From NCBI GenBank assembly GCA_002422345.1, contig DIUL01000206.1:1-64000 (forward strand): DNA of 64,000 bases. Reading direction: 5' to 3'. Shown here one piece after another: positions 56,203-64,000 of this stretch (positions are counted from its first letter, which is position 1; every line of letters begins with the position of its first letter). The notes under the pieces were generated by a model. That model was not told the DNA's origin. It ran no database searches and was given only the letters and a program-made list of their open reading frames with translations. The DNA comes from Acetobacteraceae bacterium UBA6159. Lineage in GTDB: Bacteria > Pseudomonadota > Alphaproteobacteria > Acetobacterales > Acetobacteraceae. Made by a program: the position numbers and the translations under genes.

Positions 56203-56267
56203 GGCGGGGTTTCCTCCGTTTGTGGCCGCCATGCTAAACCGGATTCAAGGTAAGGAGGAAACAGACC

Positions 56268-57032
56268 ATGCGGTTGCAGGGACGGGTAGCCATCGTCACA
56301 GGTGCGGCAGGCGGTATCGGAGCGGCGATCGCTCGGCGATTCGCACAAGAGGGGGCTGATCTTTGCCTCGCCGGCCGGCGCGGTTGTGCCGCCGTGGCAG
56401 CTGAACTGACGGCCGCCGGGCACCGGGTCATCGATGTCCAGACCGACGTTACCAGCAAGGCCGCCAATCAGGCCATGGTTGCCCGCACGTTGGAGGCATT
56501 CGGAAAGATCGACATCCTGGTCACCGTCGCCGGCGTGGTGTCGCAGGGCAATGCCGAGACACTGGAAGAAGCCGAGTGGGACCGGGTGATGGACGTCAAT
56601 CTGAAGGGCGTGTTCCTGTCCTGCCAGGCTGTCATTCCGGCGATGCGCAAGGCCCGCTACGGTCGCATCATCAATATCGGGTCGCTGCTCGCCAAGAACG
56701 GTGGCAATCCACGCCCCTGGATCGACCGATCGGAGCAGGATCGCGCCGGCAATGTCGCTTATGGTTCAGCGAAGGCGGGCGTACACGCGATCACGCTGTT
56801 TCTGGCCAAGGAATTGTCGGCCGACAATATCACGGTGAATTGTGTCGCACCGGGTCCGATCGCCTCGGCGATGACCACGAACCTTCCCGATGTCTTCAAG
56901 ACACTGCTACCGGTCGGACGTCTCGGGCGAGCCGAGGAAGTGGCGGATGCGGTGACCTATCTGGCGGGGGAACAGGCGGGTTTCACCACCGGCGAAATTC
57001 TCGACGTAAACGGCGGCGCGTTCATCGACTGA
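56268..57032 (+). CDS. Short-chain dehydrogenase/reductase
   Basis: A 254-residue classical SDR behind a TAAGGAGGAAA site. The cofactor motif TGAAGGIG is at about 11-18 and VTVAGVVSQGN replaces the usual NNAG. Catalytic Asn111, Ser139, Tyr165 and Lys169 (YGSAKAG) are all present. The C-terminus VTYLAGEQAGFTTGEILDVNGGAFID is typical of the FabG-like group. The NAD or NADP preference and substrate are not clear. Confidence 0.9.
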   Translation: MRLQGRVAIVTGAAGGIGAAIARRFAQEGADLCLAGRRGCAAVAAELTAAGHRVIDVQTDVTSKAANQAMVARTLEAFGKIDILVTVAGVVSQGNAETLEEAEWDRVMDVNLKGVFLSCQAVIPAMRKARYGRIINIGSLLAKNGGNPRPWIDRSEQDRAGNVAYGSAKAGVHAITLFLAKELSADNITVNCVAPGPIASAMTTNLPDVFKTLLPVGRLGRAEEVADAVTYLAGEQAGFTTGEILDVNGGAFID

Positions 57033-57115
57033 ACCGCCCGCGGCCCAGGTCGGTCGCCAACGCACGACCGGCCTGGCCTCGGCAAATGCGCGCGCCCATC
57101 CGGCGCGGGCCAGGT

Positions 57116-58567
57116 CTATCCCGAGAACATCGCCGTCTCGCCCAACCGTATCCGATCGGGACCATTCAGACGCGCGACGCCGCCGCCTGCCAGGACAACG
57201 TCCACTTGCAGCCCGTGTTCCCCGTCGACCGAACTGACACCGCCGAACGCCAGTTGTTCCGCGAGTCCACAGCACAGTGCGTTCCACGCGGCGTACTGCC
57301 CTCGTTGGTTCAATGCCTGCTGCACATCCGGCCGAGGCAACCACAGGGGCGCGTCCTGCGACGTCCCGTCCAGCGTGACGCGAATCCCAACAACATCAAC
57401 GTTGGAGATGTACCATCCATCGACTGCCAGGACCGTGCCCTGGGCACTCGAACTCGCGACCACACGGATTTGCCAATGAGGCGCGACCCCACCCATGTTC
57501 GGCCCCACGGGCCGCGTCGGAGAACGGTCTGGCTGGGTCTGAAACGTGTGTACCGACGGACCATGGCCCTTCGTCACCCACAGCAGGAAGCTCGGCGCCC
57601 AGTCCGTTGGACCCAGGAGTTTCATGAAGCGGTTGCCGACGGCCGGCATCATCGTGACGATGACATCTCGGAAGGGCTTGGCGATACCAAGTTCCGCGCA
57701 CAGAAGCTGCACGGTGCCCACGCCAGTGCGATCGTTGCCGAAGGGAATGGCCTCCGCGGTCGCGAAGCCGATGCTGCCCGCGAGAGCGGCGAACTCCTCA
57801 GGGACGAACTGGTGCTTGTCCTCAAGCCTCTCCAGGAAACTTTGGTCATCCTTGTGCATCAGCGACTGCCGCTGCTGGGCCAGCCAGTTGAGCAAAGGTT
57901 GAAAGCCCTCGGTCTTGCCGCCTTCGCGCGCCGTCAGGAATACCGCGATATCGGCGAGCGACTGCGCCATGGCCTGGTGATACCGACGAACCGGTTCAAT
58001 GAAGAACGCTCGCCCGCCGGGCTTCAGCCCACGGTAGACGTCCTCCAGAAAGGACCGCACATCCAGGATGTGATGCAGGACGGACGTGCCAATGAACGTG
58101 TCGAAGACCGCGTCACGGATACAGGCCTCATTGCTGCTGTAGGTCGCGAACGCGACGTCCCGCCCTTCCAGCACACCCAGCCGCGTCAGGTGGTGTCGGC
58201 ATTCCCGCAACATGCCAACCGAGACATCTGTCAGGATGACATCCCGCGCCTCATTCCCGGCCAGCAGCGCACGAGAGAAAAGTCCGGTGCCACAACCGAC
58301 TTCAAGCACGGACCCGAGGCTGGGCGGCCAACGCCCCCCTGCCTGCGAGCGGATCTGATCATAAAAACGGTTGGGGCGCTTGTCGTCGATCCCGTGCTCC
58401 TGGTCGTAGGCGGCGACATCCAGGATCGTATCGAAACGCCCACGCACGAAATCCGCGATGCCCTCGCGCACGGGAACGGATGAACCGCACGCCCAACAGA
58501 CGAGCGCGTCCTGCCGTTCAGACAACGGGCCGCCGCATTCGGGGCATCGGAATTTCGCCGTAAGCAT
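57116..58567 (-). CDS. Zinc-ribbon class I SAM methyltransferase with extra C-terminal domain
   Basis: 483 residues from MLTAKFRCPECGG. An N-terminal Trm112-like zinc ribbon (Cys 8, 11, 24, 27) is followed by a class I methyltransferase domain with motif I VLEVGCGTGLFSRALL at about 87-102 and FIGTSVLHHIL and YRGLKPGGRAFFIEP further on. After about residue 330 comes a ~150-residue region with beta-rich character (VLAVDGWYISNVDVVGIRVTLDG) that I cannot assign. It is the last gene of a minus-strand run, 13 bases after the crotonase gene. The methyl acceptor is unknown. Confidence 0.78.
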   Translation of the reverse strand: MLTAKFRCPECGGPLSERQDALVCWACGSSVPVREGIADFVRGRFDTILDVAAYDQEHGIDDKRPNRFYDQIRSQAGGRWPPSLGSVLEVGCGTGLFSRALLAGNEARDVILTDVSVGMLRECRHHLTRLGVLEGRDVAFATYSSNEACIRDAVFDTFIGTSVLHHILDVRSFLEDVYRGLKPGGRAFFIEPVRRYHQAMAQSLADIAVFLTAREGGKTEGFQPLLNWLAQQRQSLMHKDDQSFLERLEDKHQFVPEEFAALAGSIGFATAEAIPFGNDRTGVGTVQLLCAELGIAKPFRDVIVTMMPAVGNRFMKLLGPTDWAPSFLLWVTKGHGPSVHTFQTQPDRSPTRPVGPNMGGVAPHWQIRVVASSSAQGTVLAVDGWYISNVDVVGIRVTLDGTSQDAPLWLPRPDVQQALNQRGQYAAWNALCCGLAEQLAFGGVSSVDGEHGLQVDVVLAGGGVARLNGPDRIRLGETAMFSG

Positions 58568-58580
58568 GGTCGTCGTCTCG

Positions 58581-59318
58581 TCAGCGACCACGGAATGTTG
58601 GCTTGCGCTTCTCCTTGAACGCCTGGATGCCTTCCTTCATGTCCTCGGACTGCCGGACGGTCGCGAGCGTCTGGCTGATGCCGACCATGCGCTCGATCGG
58701 GCCGAGCGGCATCACTTCGCTGACGAGACGCTTGAGCGCGCCGATGACCAGCGGGGCGGAGTCGAGCAGTTCCTCGGCCATCTTCAACGCTTCCGCCTCA
58801 TGCTGACCGTTCGGCACAACCCGATTGGTGAAGCCAACATCATAGGCGCGCTGGGCACCGACCTTGGAGCCGAGAAGCATGATCTCCATGGCCAGCTTGT
58901 GCGGCATGCGGGACACGAGCGAGCTGATCCCGCCGGCCGTCGTACCCAGCTTCGCTTCCGGGTAGTAGAATGTCGTGCTCTCGGTCGAGACCATAAGATC
59001 GCACATCATGACCATGACGATCGCGCCACCGATGACCCAGCCCGTGGTGGCCGCGATGATCGGCTTGTCCGTGTTGAAGCCGATGGTCGGAATGGCCCGC
59101 CACAGCTCCGGCAGATCCGTGACGTCGGCACCCGATGAGAATGCCCGGTCGCCAACGGAACTCAGGATTGCGACGCGCTTTTCTGGGTTCGCATCGAACT
59201 CCTTGAACGCCTGCTGCATTTCCACCGCGACCGCCTGGCTGATCGCGTTCAGGCGGTCCGGGCGAGCGATACGGATGATCGAGATCGGGCCGCGATCTTC
59301 AACTGTGACGGCTGGCAT
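58581..59318 (-). CDS. Enoyl-CoA hydratase/isomerase family protein (crotonase)
   Basis: A 245-residue single-domain crotonase. The oxyanion-hole segments RAFSSGADVTDL and GWVIGGAIVMVMMCDLMV are present, as is the TTFYYPEAKLGTTAGG active-site stretch. The C-terminal helical region is complete. The exact reaction (hydration, isomerisation, other) cannot be told. It lies 30 bases after the PTPS-like gene and 13 bases before the methyltransferase, so all are probably one transcript. Confidence 0.88.
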   Translation of the reverse strand: MPAVTVEDRGPISIIRIARPDRLNAISQAVAVEMQQAFKEFDANPEKRVAILSSVGDRAFSSGADVTDLPELWRAIPTIGFNTDKPIIAATTGWVIGGAIVMVMMCDLMVSTESTTFYYPEAKLGTTAGGISSLVSRMPHKLAMEIMLLGSKVGAQRAYDVGFTNRVVPNGQHEAEALKMAEELLDSAPLVIGALKRLVSEVMPLGPIERMVGISQTLATVRQSEDMKEGIQAFKEKRKPTFRGR

Positions 59319-59348
59319 GGAGTTTGCTCCCTTCTTGTCGGTGATCGT

Positions 59349-59750
59349 TCAGGCCAAGTCAGATTCGTAGGCCGCCCAGGCATTCGGGCTTTCGCGGAGG
59401 GTGATCTTGATCCCGCTGACCGCCCGTCCACCCTCACCCAGTTTGCCCTCATGGCAGGCGGCGGCGAGCTGGCCGTGGATGTGATACGCAATATATTCCG
59501 TTGTCGTGTTGATACCACGGAACATCGGATTGTCGTCCAGATTGGTGTAGTCAAGCTGATCAAGGACGCGGCGCAGCTCGACCTTGGCCAGCCCGATATC
59601 GACCAGAAGCTGGAGGCGATCCAGCTTATGTGCCCGGAACTCCGCTTCGATCACGAATGTCGCGCCATGCAGGCGCTGCGCCGGGCCGAATTCCTCGCCA
59701 TGAAAGCTGTGGGCGATCATGACGTGGTCGCTGACCGTGAGGCTGAACAT
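59349..59750 (-). CDS. 6-pyruvoyl-tetrahydropterin-synthase-like T-fold protein lacking canonical catalytic residues
   Basis: 133 residues. The fold signature is clear: DHVMIAHSFHGEEFGPAQRLHG near the start, VDIGLAKVELRRVLDQLDYTNLDDNPMF in the middle, and TLRESPNAWAAYE at the end, keeping Glu120 that anchors the pterin. In QueD/PTPS the active site reads CGRLHGH; here it reads AQRLHGA (24-30), so the catalytic Cys and one of three zinc His are replaced by Ala. The catalytic His of LDH is Tyr68. His14 and His28 remain. It abuts the stop of the MDR dehydrogenase gene with no gap. It is probably a member of a divergent PTPS subfamily, and a classical QueD activity looks unlikely. Confidence 0.8.
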   Translation of the reverse strand: MFSLTVSDHVMIAHSFHGEEFGPAQRLHGATFVIEAEFRAHKLDRLQLLVDIGLAKVELRRVLDQLDYTNLDDNPMFRGINTTTEYIAYHIHGQLAAACHEGKLGEGGRAVSGIKITLRESPNAWAAYESDLA

Positions 59751-60713
59751 CTATTCATTTCCGTATGTTATGACGTGGCACAAGCCGCCCGGGCACAGGA
59801 TATCAGGCATCCGCGCCGGCATGTCGTCAAATCGCGTCGGCCCCTCCAACAGCGCATCGTAGGTGGAGGCGGCCAGCATATCGAGGGCGATCGCCATCCG
59901 CTCCGCGTGCGTGCGTCGCCCGCGCATGGGCGCGGCGACCGCGCCGACCTGAGACGCGATGATACGCAGGCGGGCGGCGTGGAACGCTTCGCCCAGCGGC
60001 ACCACGGGGGCATTGTCCCCGTACCAGCTTGCCTCGATGATCCGTCCCTCGTACGCCGCGTGGGACAAGGCCAATCGCAGGCCGGCCTCCGAGGCGGACG
60101 CATGCACAATGAGCTCCTGGTTGTCCGGCGCCGCGTCCGGCAGGGCAAAGTCACAGCCAAAATGCGCCGCAAGCGAAGCCCGGCCGGGGTCGATGTCGAC
60201 GATCGTGACCCGCGCGCCCGGGATGCCGGCCAGCAACGAACCGGTCAGAAGCCCGACGACGCCCGCCCCGATAACGAGAATTCTCTCCCCCATCAGAGGT
60301 GCCGCGTCCCAGCAGATATTGATGGCGGTTTCCAGATTGGCCGCGAGCACGGCCCGCGCGGTGGGGACGGCGTCCGGTACCGGGATGCACATCCCCGTCG
60401 GCGCGACGAACACATCCTGATGCGGATGCAGCACGAAAACCCGCTGCCCGGAGTTCAGCATGCCAACGACCGCGTAGCCGTACTTCACGGGAAATGGGAA
60501 CACGCCCGCCATAAGCGGCGCCCGCATGGTGTCATGCTGGCTGGCCGGCACCTTGCCACGAAACACCAGGGATTCGGTGCCCCGCGAGACGCCGCTGGCC
60601 AGGGCGTGAACCAGACACTCATCCGGGCCAGGGGGCGCCAACCGTTCCTCCAGGATCACGCCTGCGCCGGGCGCGACAGTCCAGAAGGCGCGCGCGGGAA
60701 TTACGCCCGGCAT
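59751..60713 (-). CDS. Zinc-less MDR dehydrogenase (BchC-like)
   Basis: About 320 residues from MPGVIPARAFWTVAPG. Medium-chain dehydrogenase/reductase fold with the dinucleotide motif VIGAGVVGLLTG. The catalytic-zinc region, normally GICGTD with a Cys ligand, reads SGVSRGTE, and the GHE motif is replaced by KYGYAVVG. Similar GxS(R/T)GTE versions occur in BchC-type enzymes. No structural-zinc cysteine cluster is visible. It is the first gene of the minus-strand run with the PTPS-like, crotonase and methyltransferase genes. A GTG at 60767 in the same frame is an alternative start. The substrate is unknown. Confidence 0.8.
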   Translation of the reverse strand: MPGVIPARAFWTVAPGAGVILEERLAPPGPDECLVHALASGVSRGTESLVFRGKVPASQHDTMRAPLMAGVFPFPVKYGYAVVGMLNSGQRVFVLHPHQDVFVAPTGMCIPVPDAVPTARAVLAANLETAINICWDAAPLMGERILVIGAGVVGLLTGSLLAGIPGARVTIVDIDPGRASLAAHFGCDFALPDAAPDNQELIVHASASEAGLRLALSHAAYEGRIIEASWYGDNAPVVPLGEAFHAARLRIIASQVGAVAAPMRGRRTHAERMAIALDMLAASTYDALLEGPTRFDDMPARMPDILCPGGLCHVITYGNE

Positions 60714-60948
60714 CGCGACGACCAGCCCCGCCCTACCGGTAAGGGGATGCCATCGGATTGTCCCCACTCATTCCCAGGGGGCCGCACAGGTGCAGGGCCG
60801 AGCGAACGATGTGGCGATCGCGGCGACGACGATGACAGGATTTGGTCCATGACGAATCCTAACACGCCCGCGACCGACCCGGTAGGCGGCTTGACCGATG
60901 GCCCGTCCGATCGTCATCCTGTGCGTTCAGCATTCATCGGGGCTCGTC

Positions 60949-61932
60949 ATGACCCACGCCATTCCCGTGATCGATCTGCAGGACTACCTGCGCGGGCAGA
61001 GCGGTTCGCTGCAACGGACCGCGCGGGAAATCCACGACGCGCTGACACAGGTCGGCTTCTTCATCATTACCGGGCACGGCGTGCCGCCAGACTCGATCGC
61101 GGGTATCTTCGAGGAGGCGAAGCGGTTCCATGACCAGCCGATGGACGCAAAAGTCGCCCTGAAGCTGAACGAGCACAACAACGGCTACATGTCGCTCGGC
61201 CGCTATGCGGTGTGGACCTCGGACGTCAACGACAACGACAAGCCCGACCTCAACGAAGCGTTCTTCATGAAGCGGGAACGCGCGCCCGAGCACCCGATGC
61301 GCGCGATCAACCGTCGTTTCGCCGGTGCGAACCAATGGCCGGCAGAGGCCGCCTTGCCCGGGTTCCGAGAGAGAGTTCTCGCCTATTATCGCTTGATGGA
61401 CGATTTCACGAACCGCCTGCTGCCGGCGGTCGCCGTGTCCCTGGACCTTGATCCCGGGTTTTTCCTGCCGTCATTCGTCGATAGCCAGTCGAACCTGCGT
61501 CTGTCGCATTACCCGCCCGTGCCCGCCGAGACCAACCAGTTCGGCATCGCCCCCCATACCGACGCCAACTTCATGACCTTCCTTCCGCAGTCCGAGGTCG
61601 CGGGGCTGCAGGTACGGATGCCTGACAAGCAATGGCTCGACGTTCCGCTCGTGCCTGGATCGTTCGCGGTCAATTCCGGGGATACGCTGCGCCGCTGGAG
61701 CAATGCGCGGTTCAAGTCGACGCCCCATCGTGCGTTGCCTCCGGTCGGGCGGCACCGCTACGCCGTTCCGTTCTTCATGGCGCCGCACCTTGATGCGCGG
61801 ATTGACTGCCTGCCAACCTGCACCGGCCCCGACAATGCGCCGCGGTGGGAGCCCATTTCGTACGAGGGCTGGATCACCAAGTGGACCGACGCCAATTACG
61901 ACCCGAAGGTGCAACGGGATATCGCGGCCTGA
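60949..61932 (+). CDS. Isopenicillin N synthase-like 2-oxoglutarate/Fe(II) dioxygenase
   Basis: 327 residues from MTHAIPVIDLQDYL. An N-terminal DIOX_N domain (GFFIITGHGVPPDSI) precedes the jelly-roll core. Fe(II) ligands are His and Asp in APHTDANFMTFL and His in FKSTPHRALPP, followed by HRYAVPFFMAP, where the Arg of the RxS-type motif is kept. It fits the broad family of bacterial IPNS-like oxidases of unassigned substrate. It is divergent from the MDR gene across a 235-base gap; the glycosyltransferase gene starts 33 bases downstream. Confidence 0.9.
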   Translation: MTHAIPVIDLQDYLRGQSGSLQRTAREIHDALTQVGFFIITGHGVPPDSIAGIFEEAKRFHDQPMDAKVALKLNEHNNGYMSLGRYAVWTSDVNDNDKPDLNEAFFMKRERAPEHPMRAINRRFAGANQWPAEAALPGFRERVLAYYRLMDDFTNRLLPAVAVSLDLDPGFFLPSFVDSQSNLRLSHYPPVPAETNQFGIAPHTDANFMTFLPQSEVAGLQVRMPDKQWLDVPLVPGSFAVNSGDTLRRWSNARFKSTPHRALPPVGRHRYAVPFFMAPHLDARIDCLPTCTGPDNAPRWEPISYEGWITKWTDANYDPKVQRDIAA

Positions 61933-61965
61933 GCCGGTAGCCGGGGCGCGCCGATCGAGTGGGAA

Positions 61966-63222
61966 TTGGATAAGACCGCGTTGCGCCTGCTGACCTTCTC
62001 GACGCTCTACCCCAGCGCCACGCGGCCGAACCACGGTGTGTTCGTCGAAAACCGCCTGCGGCATCTGGTCGCGAGCGGTCAGGTGAGCAGTGTCGTGGTC
62101 GCGCCAGTGCCGTGGTTTCCGTCCACGAACCCGCGCCATGGTGACTGGGCACGCATCGCCGCAACGCCGGCCGAGGAAACGCGGCACGGTCTGCGGGTCC
62201 TGCATCCGCGCTATCCCCTCGTGCCGAAAATCGGGATGACGCTGGCACCGTTCCTTCTCTATCGCGCCATGGTCCCCGTGCTGCGGCGCCTGCTGGCCGA
62301 AATCGGACCGGTCGACGCCATCGACGCCCATTATTTCTATCCCGACGGTGTTGCCGCGGTCTGGCTGGGGCGGACCTTCAATCTTCCCGTTGTCGTGACC
62401 GCGCGAGGCACCGATATCAGCCTGATCCCGAGCTTTCGCTGGCCGCGGGCGCTGATTGGACAGGTGATCCGGGATTCCGCCGCCATGATCACGGTCAGCG
62501 CGGCCCTGAAAGAGGCGCTTGTGACGCTGGGGGCACCGGACTCGAAGGTGACCGTGCTGCGAAATGGGGTGGATACCGACCTGTTTCGCCCCCCCGAGGA
62601 TCGGGCAGCCCTTCGGATCAGGCTTGGGTTTCATCGGCCAACATTGGTCTCGGTGGGCTTGTTGATCGCGCGCAAGGGCCACGATCGGACGATCGAGGCC
62701 ATGCTGCAACTGCCGGAATACGACCTCGTCATCGCGGGGGAAGGGCCGGAACGGCAAGCCTTGCTGGACCTCATCGCACGCCACGGCCTGACCGACCGGG
62801 TGAAGCTCCTTGGGCCCCGGCCCCATGCCGAACTCCCGGATCTCTATGGTGCATCGGATGCTTCGGTCCTGTCATCGTCGCGGGAGGGGTGGGCGAACGT
62901 TCTCCTGGAATCGATGGCCTGTGGCACACCGGTCGTCGCCAGCAACATCTGGGGGAATCCGGAAGTGGTGCGGCAGGCCGAAGCCGGGGTGATCACCGAT
63001 GAGAACACACCCTCGGGCATCGCCCGCGGCGTGCGCCGCTTGTTCCAGGACCCGGCGCCCCGACCGGCAACGCGGGCCTATGCCGAACAGTTTGGTTGGG
63101 ATGAGACGACCCAGGGGCAGCTCACCCTTTTTGCCCGGATCGCCGAACGCCGGGCGCGGTCGTGCGGCGCTGATGGGTTCGGCCATGGTGCGCCCGTTGC
63201 GTTGCGCGGCAATCCGCCATAG
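61966..63222 (+). CDS. Glycosyltransferase family 4
   Basis: A 418-residue GT-B retaining glycosyltransferase. An N-terminal acceptor domain with THYPS-like TFSTLYPSATRPNHGVFVENRLR leads into DAHYFYPDGVAAVWLG. The donor domain has LVSVGLLIARKGHDRTIEAM, VIAGEGPERQALLDL and the EX7E motif in SREGWANVLLESMACGTPVV. It starts with TTG (61966); there is no better ATG. Probably transcribed with the dioxygenase gene. The sugar and acceptor are unknown. Confidence 0.88.
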   Translation: MDKTALRLLTFSTLYPSATRPNHGVFVENRLRHLVASGQVSSVVVAPVPWFPSTNPRHGDWARIAATPAEETRHGLRVLHPRYPLVPKIGMTLAPFLLYRAMVPVLRRLLAEIGPVDAIDAHYFYPDGVAAVWLGRTFNLPVVVTARGTDISLIPSFRWPRALIGQVIRDSAAMITVSAALKEALVTLGAPDSKVTVLRNGVDTDLFRPPEDRAALRIRLGFHRPTLVSVGLLIARKGHDRTIEAMLQLPEYDLVIAGEGPERQALLDLIARHGLTDRVKLLGPRPHAELPDLYGASDASVLSSSREGWANVLLESMACGTPVVASNIWGNPEVVRQAEAGVITDENTPSGIARGVRRLFQDPAPRPATRAYAEQFGWDETTQGQLTLFARIAERRARSCGADGFGHGAPVALRGNPP

Positions 63223-63262
63223 CGTTCCCGCCTGGTTCCTAAAGGTGCGGGCGGCTATAGGG

Positions 63263-63613
63263 GTGACACCAACGCGAAGCAGATTGATTGGGTTGATCGT
63301 GGCGGTCCTGGTGTTGCCTGGCGTCGCCCGAGCCGACGCCATTGATGGCCATTGGTGCCACGATGACGGTCGACGGTTCGAGATCGCTGGCCCGGCGATC
63401 GTGACCCCCGCACGCTCTCGGACCTCCGGCCAGTACGACCGCCACTATTTCTCGTATGTCGTACCGACGGATGATCCCGGCGCCGGCTCCACCATCGAGA
63501 TGGTTTTGATGGGTGAGACCGCCTTGCGCCTGAAGGCCGGGAACACGGCCGAGGAAATTTGGAATCGCTGCGGACCACCGATCAGCCTCCGTGGCTGGCC
63601 GGTTTTCGGATAG
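63263..63613 (+). CDS. Small exported hypothetical protein
   Basis: 116 residues from a GTG, with a good signal peptide (SRLIGLIVAVLVLPGVARA) and a mature part with two cysteines (DGHWCHDDGRRFEI and EEIWNRCGPP) that may form a disulfide. The frame remains open upstream inside the glycosyltransferase gene, but the signal peptide favours this start (GTG 63245 is an alternative). The family is not recognised. It lies 17 bases before the acyl-CoA carboxylase gene. Confidence 0.65.
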   Translation: MTPTRSRLIGLIVAVLVLPGVARADAIDGHWCHDDGRRFEIAGPAIVTPARSRTSGQYDRHYFSYVVPTDDPGAGSTIEMVLMGETALRLKAGNTAEEIWNRCGPPISLRGWPVFG

Positions 63614-63630
63614 CCAAGGACAGGAAACGC

Positions 63631-64000
63631 ATGACCGACGACAGCCCGCCGCTTCGCCCGCAAGCGACCTCCGACCAGACGACCAAGGCAGCGCCGGTCG
63701 GATGGGAGCCGGAGTTGGAGGAACTGCGGCTCCGCCAGACCATTGCCCGACAGATGGGCGGTGAGGAGCGGGTCGCACGCCAGCACAAGGGCGGCCGCCT
63801 GACGGTGCGGGAACGGATCGACCAGATGCTCGATCCCGGCACGTTCAAGGAAATCGGCAGCATCGCCGGCAAGGCGTCGTACGACCTCAAGGGCAACATC
63901 ACCGAGTTCATGCCCGGTAACTGCGTGTTCGGACGCGGGCTGGTCGATGGGCGCCCGGTGGTCATCGCCGGTGACGACTTCACGCTGCGTGGCGGATCGG
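63631..64000 (+). CDS. Acyl-CoA carboxylase carboxyltransferase (beta) subunit, partial
   Basis: The first 123 codons of a carboxyl transferase; the gene runs off the window. The segment QMGGEERVARQHKGGRLTVRERIDQML matches the N-terminal domain of propionyl/methylcrotonyl/geranyl-CoA carboxylase beta chains and methylmalonyl-CoA decarboxylase alpha chains. FGRGLVDGRPVVIAGDDFTLRGG is typical of the carboxyltransferase fold. The substrate cannot be decided from this part. AAGGACAGGAAA serves as the ribosome-binding region. Confidence 0.88.
   Translation, partial: MTDDSPPLRPQATSDQTTKAAPVGWEPELEELRLRQTIARQMGGEERVARQHKGGRLTVRERIDQMLDPGTFKEIGSIAGKASYDLKGNITEFMPGNCVFGRGLVDGRPVVIAGDDFTLRGGS

Noticed and set aside
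60837..60860. Operator-like inverted repeat aggatt...aatcct in the MDR/dioxygenase control region
   Set aside because: Only six-base arms with a 12-base spacer, expected by chance in a sequence of this length; no regulator gene is adjacent.

Overview
The window is a GC-rich chromosomal segment, most likely from an alphaproteobacterium of the Rhodospirillales/Acetobacterales group. The evidence is the gene complement and synteny: hemC-hemD-mitofilin-hemY, pyk next to DUF1244 and a GapR/DUF2312 gene, rplU-rpmA-obgE-rlpA-dacC-tmk, and a DnaB of alphaproteobacterial style. Genes are tightly packed, with many ATGA-type overlaps. I saw no rRNA, tRNA, CRISPR array, transposase or prophage gene.

Layout. 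1-12.6 kb: a giant repetitive secreted protein, cut or interrupted at its 5' end, followed by its type I secretion ABC transporter and membrane-fusion protein. 12.6-14.3 kb: ruvAB (minus). 14.5-16.6 kb: lutBC, L-lactate oxidation, without lutA. 16.6-20.6 kb: a dienelactone-hydrolase-like protein, dnaB and a type B carboxylesterase. 20.7-25.0 kb: hemC-hemD-mitofilin-hemY (minus), heme synthesis linked to a membrane-shaping protein. 25.1-31.0 kb: the translationally coupled run tsaD-rlmJ-gpsA-TPR/sulfotransferase-murJ. 31.0-35.6 kb (minus): rplU-rpmA-obgE-rlpA-dacC-tmk behind a strong sigma70-like promoter. 35.8-40.3 kb: a response regulator, rnd, then rplY-pth-ychF. 40.5-46 kb: two transporters, an unknown membrane protein, der and an MsrQ-like cytochrome.

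45.9-52.6 kb (minus): glycerate 2-kinase, pyruvate kinase, a tricarballylate-dehydrogenase-like flavoprotein and two tandem paralogous solute-binding proteins. This looks like an organic-acid uptake and catabolism locus sitting beside the conserved DUF1244-gapR pair. 53.4-57 kb: asd, a small lipoprotein, an amidohydrolase and an SDR.

57.1-63.2 kb holds the most unusual gene set. A minus-strand operon encodes a zinc-less BchC-like MDR dehydrogenase, a 6-pyruvoyl-tetrahydropterin-synthase-fold protein lacking its canonical catalytic residues, a crotonase and a zinc-ribbon methyltransferase. Divergent to it are an isopenicillin-N-synthase-like dioxygenase and a GT4 glycosyltransferase. The window ends inside an acyl-CoA carboxylase carboxyltransferase gene.

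The best candidates for something undescribed are: (i) the 270-bp / 810-bp higher-order repeat array of the giant secreted protein; (ii) the 57-63 kb cluster around the degenerate PTPS-like protein; (iii) an exact 18-residue tandem repeat in the mitofilin homologue; and (iv) the orphan paired solute-binding proteins. Functional calls come from reading the translated sequences by eye. No database search was run.
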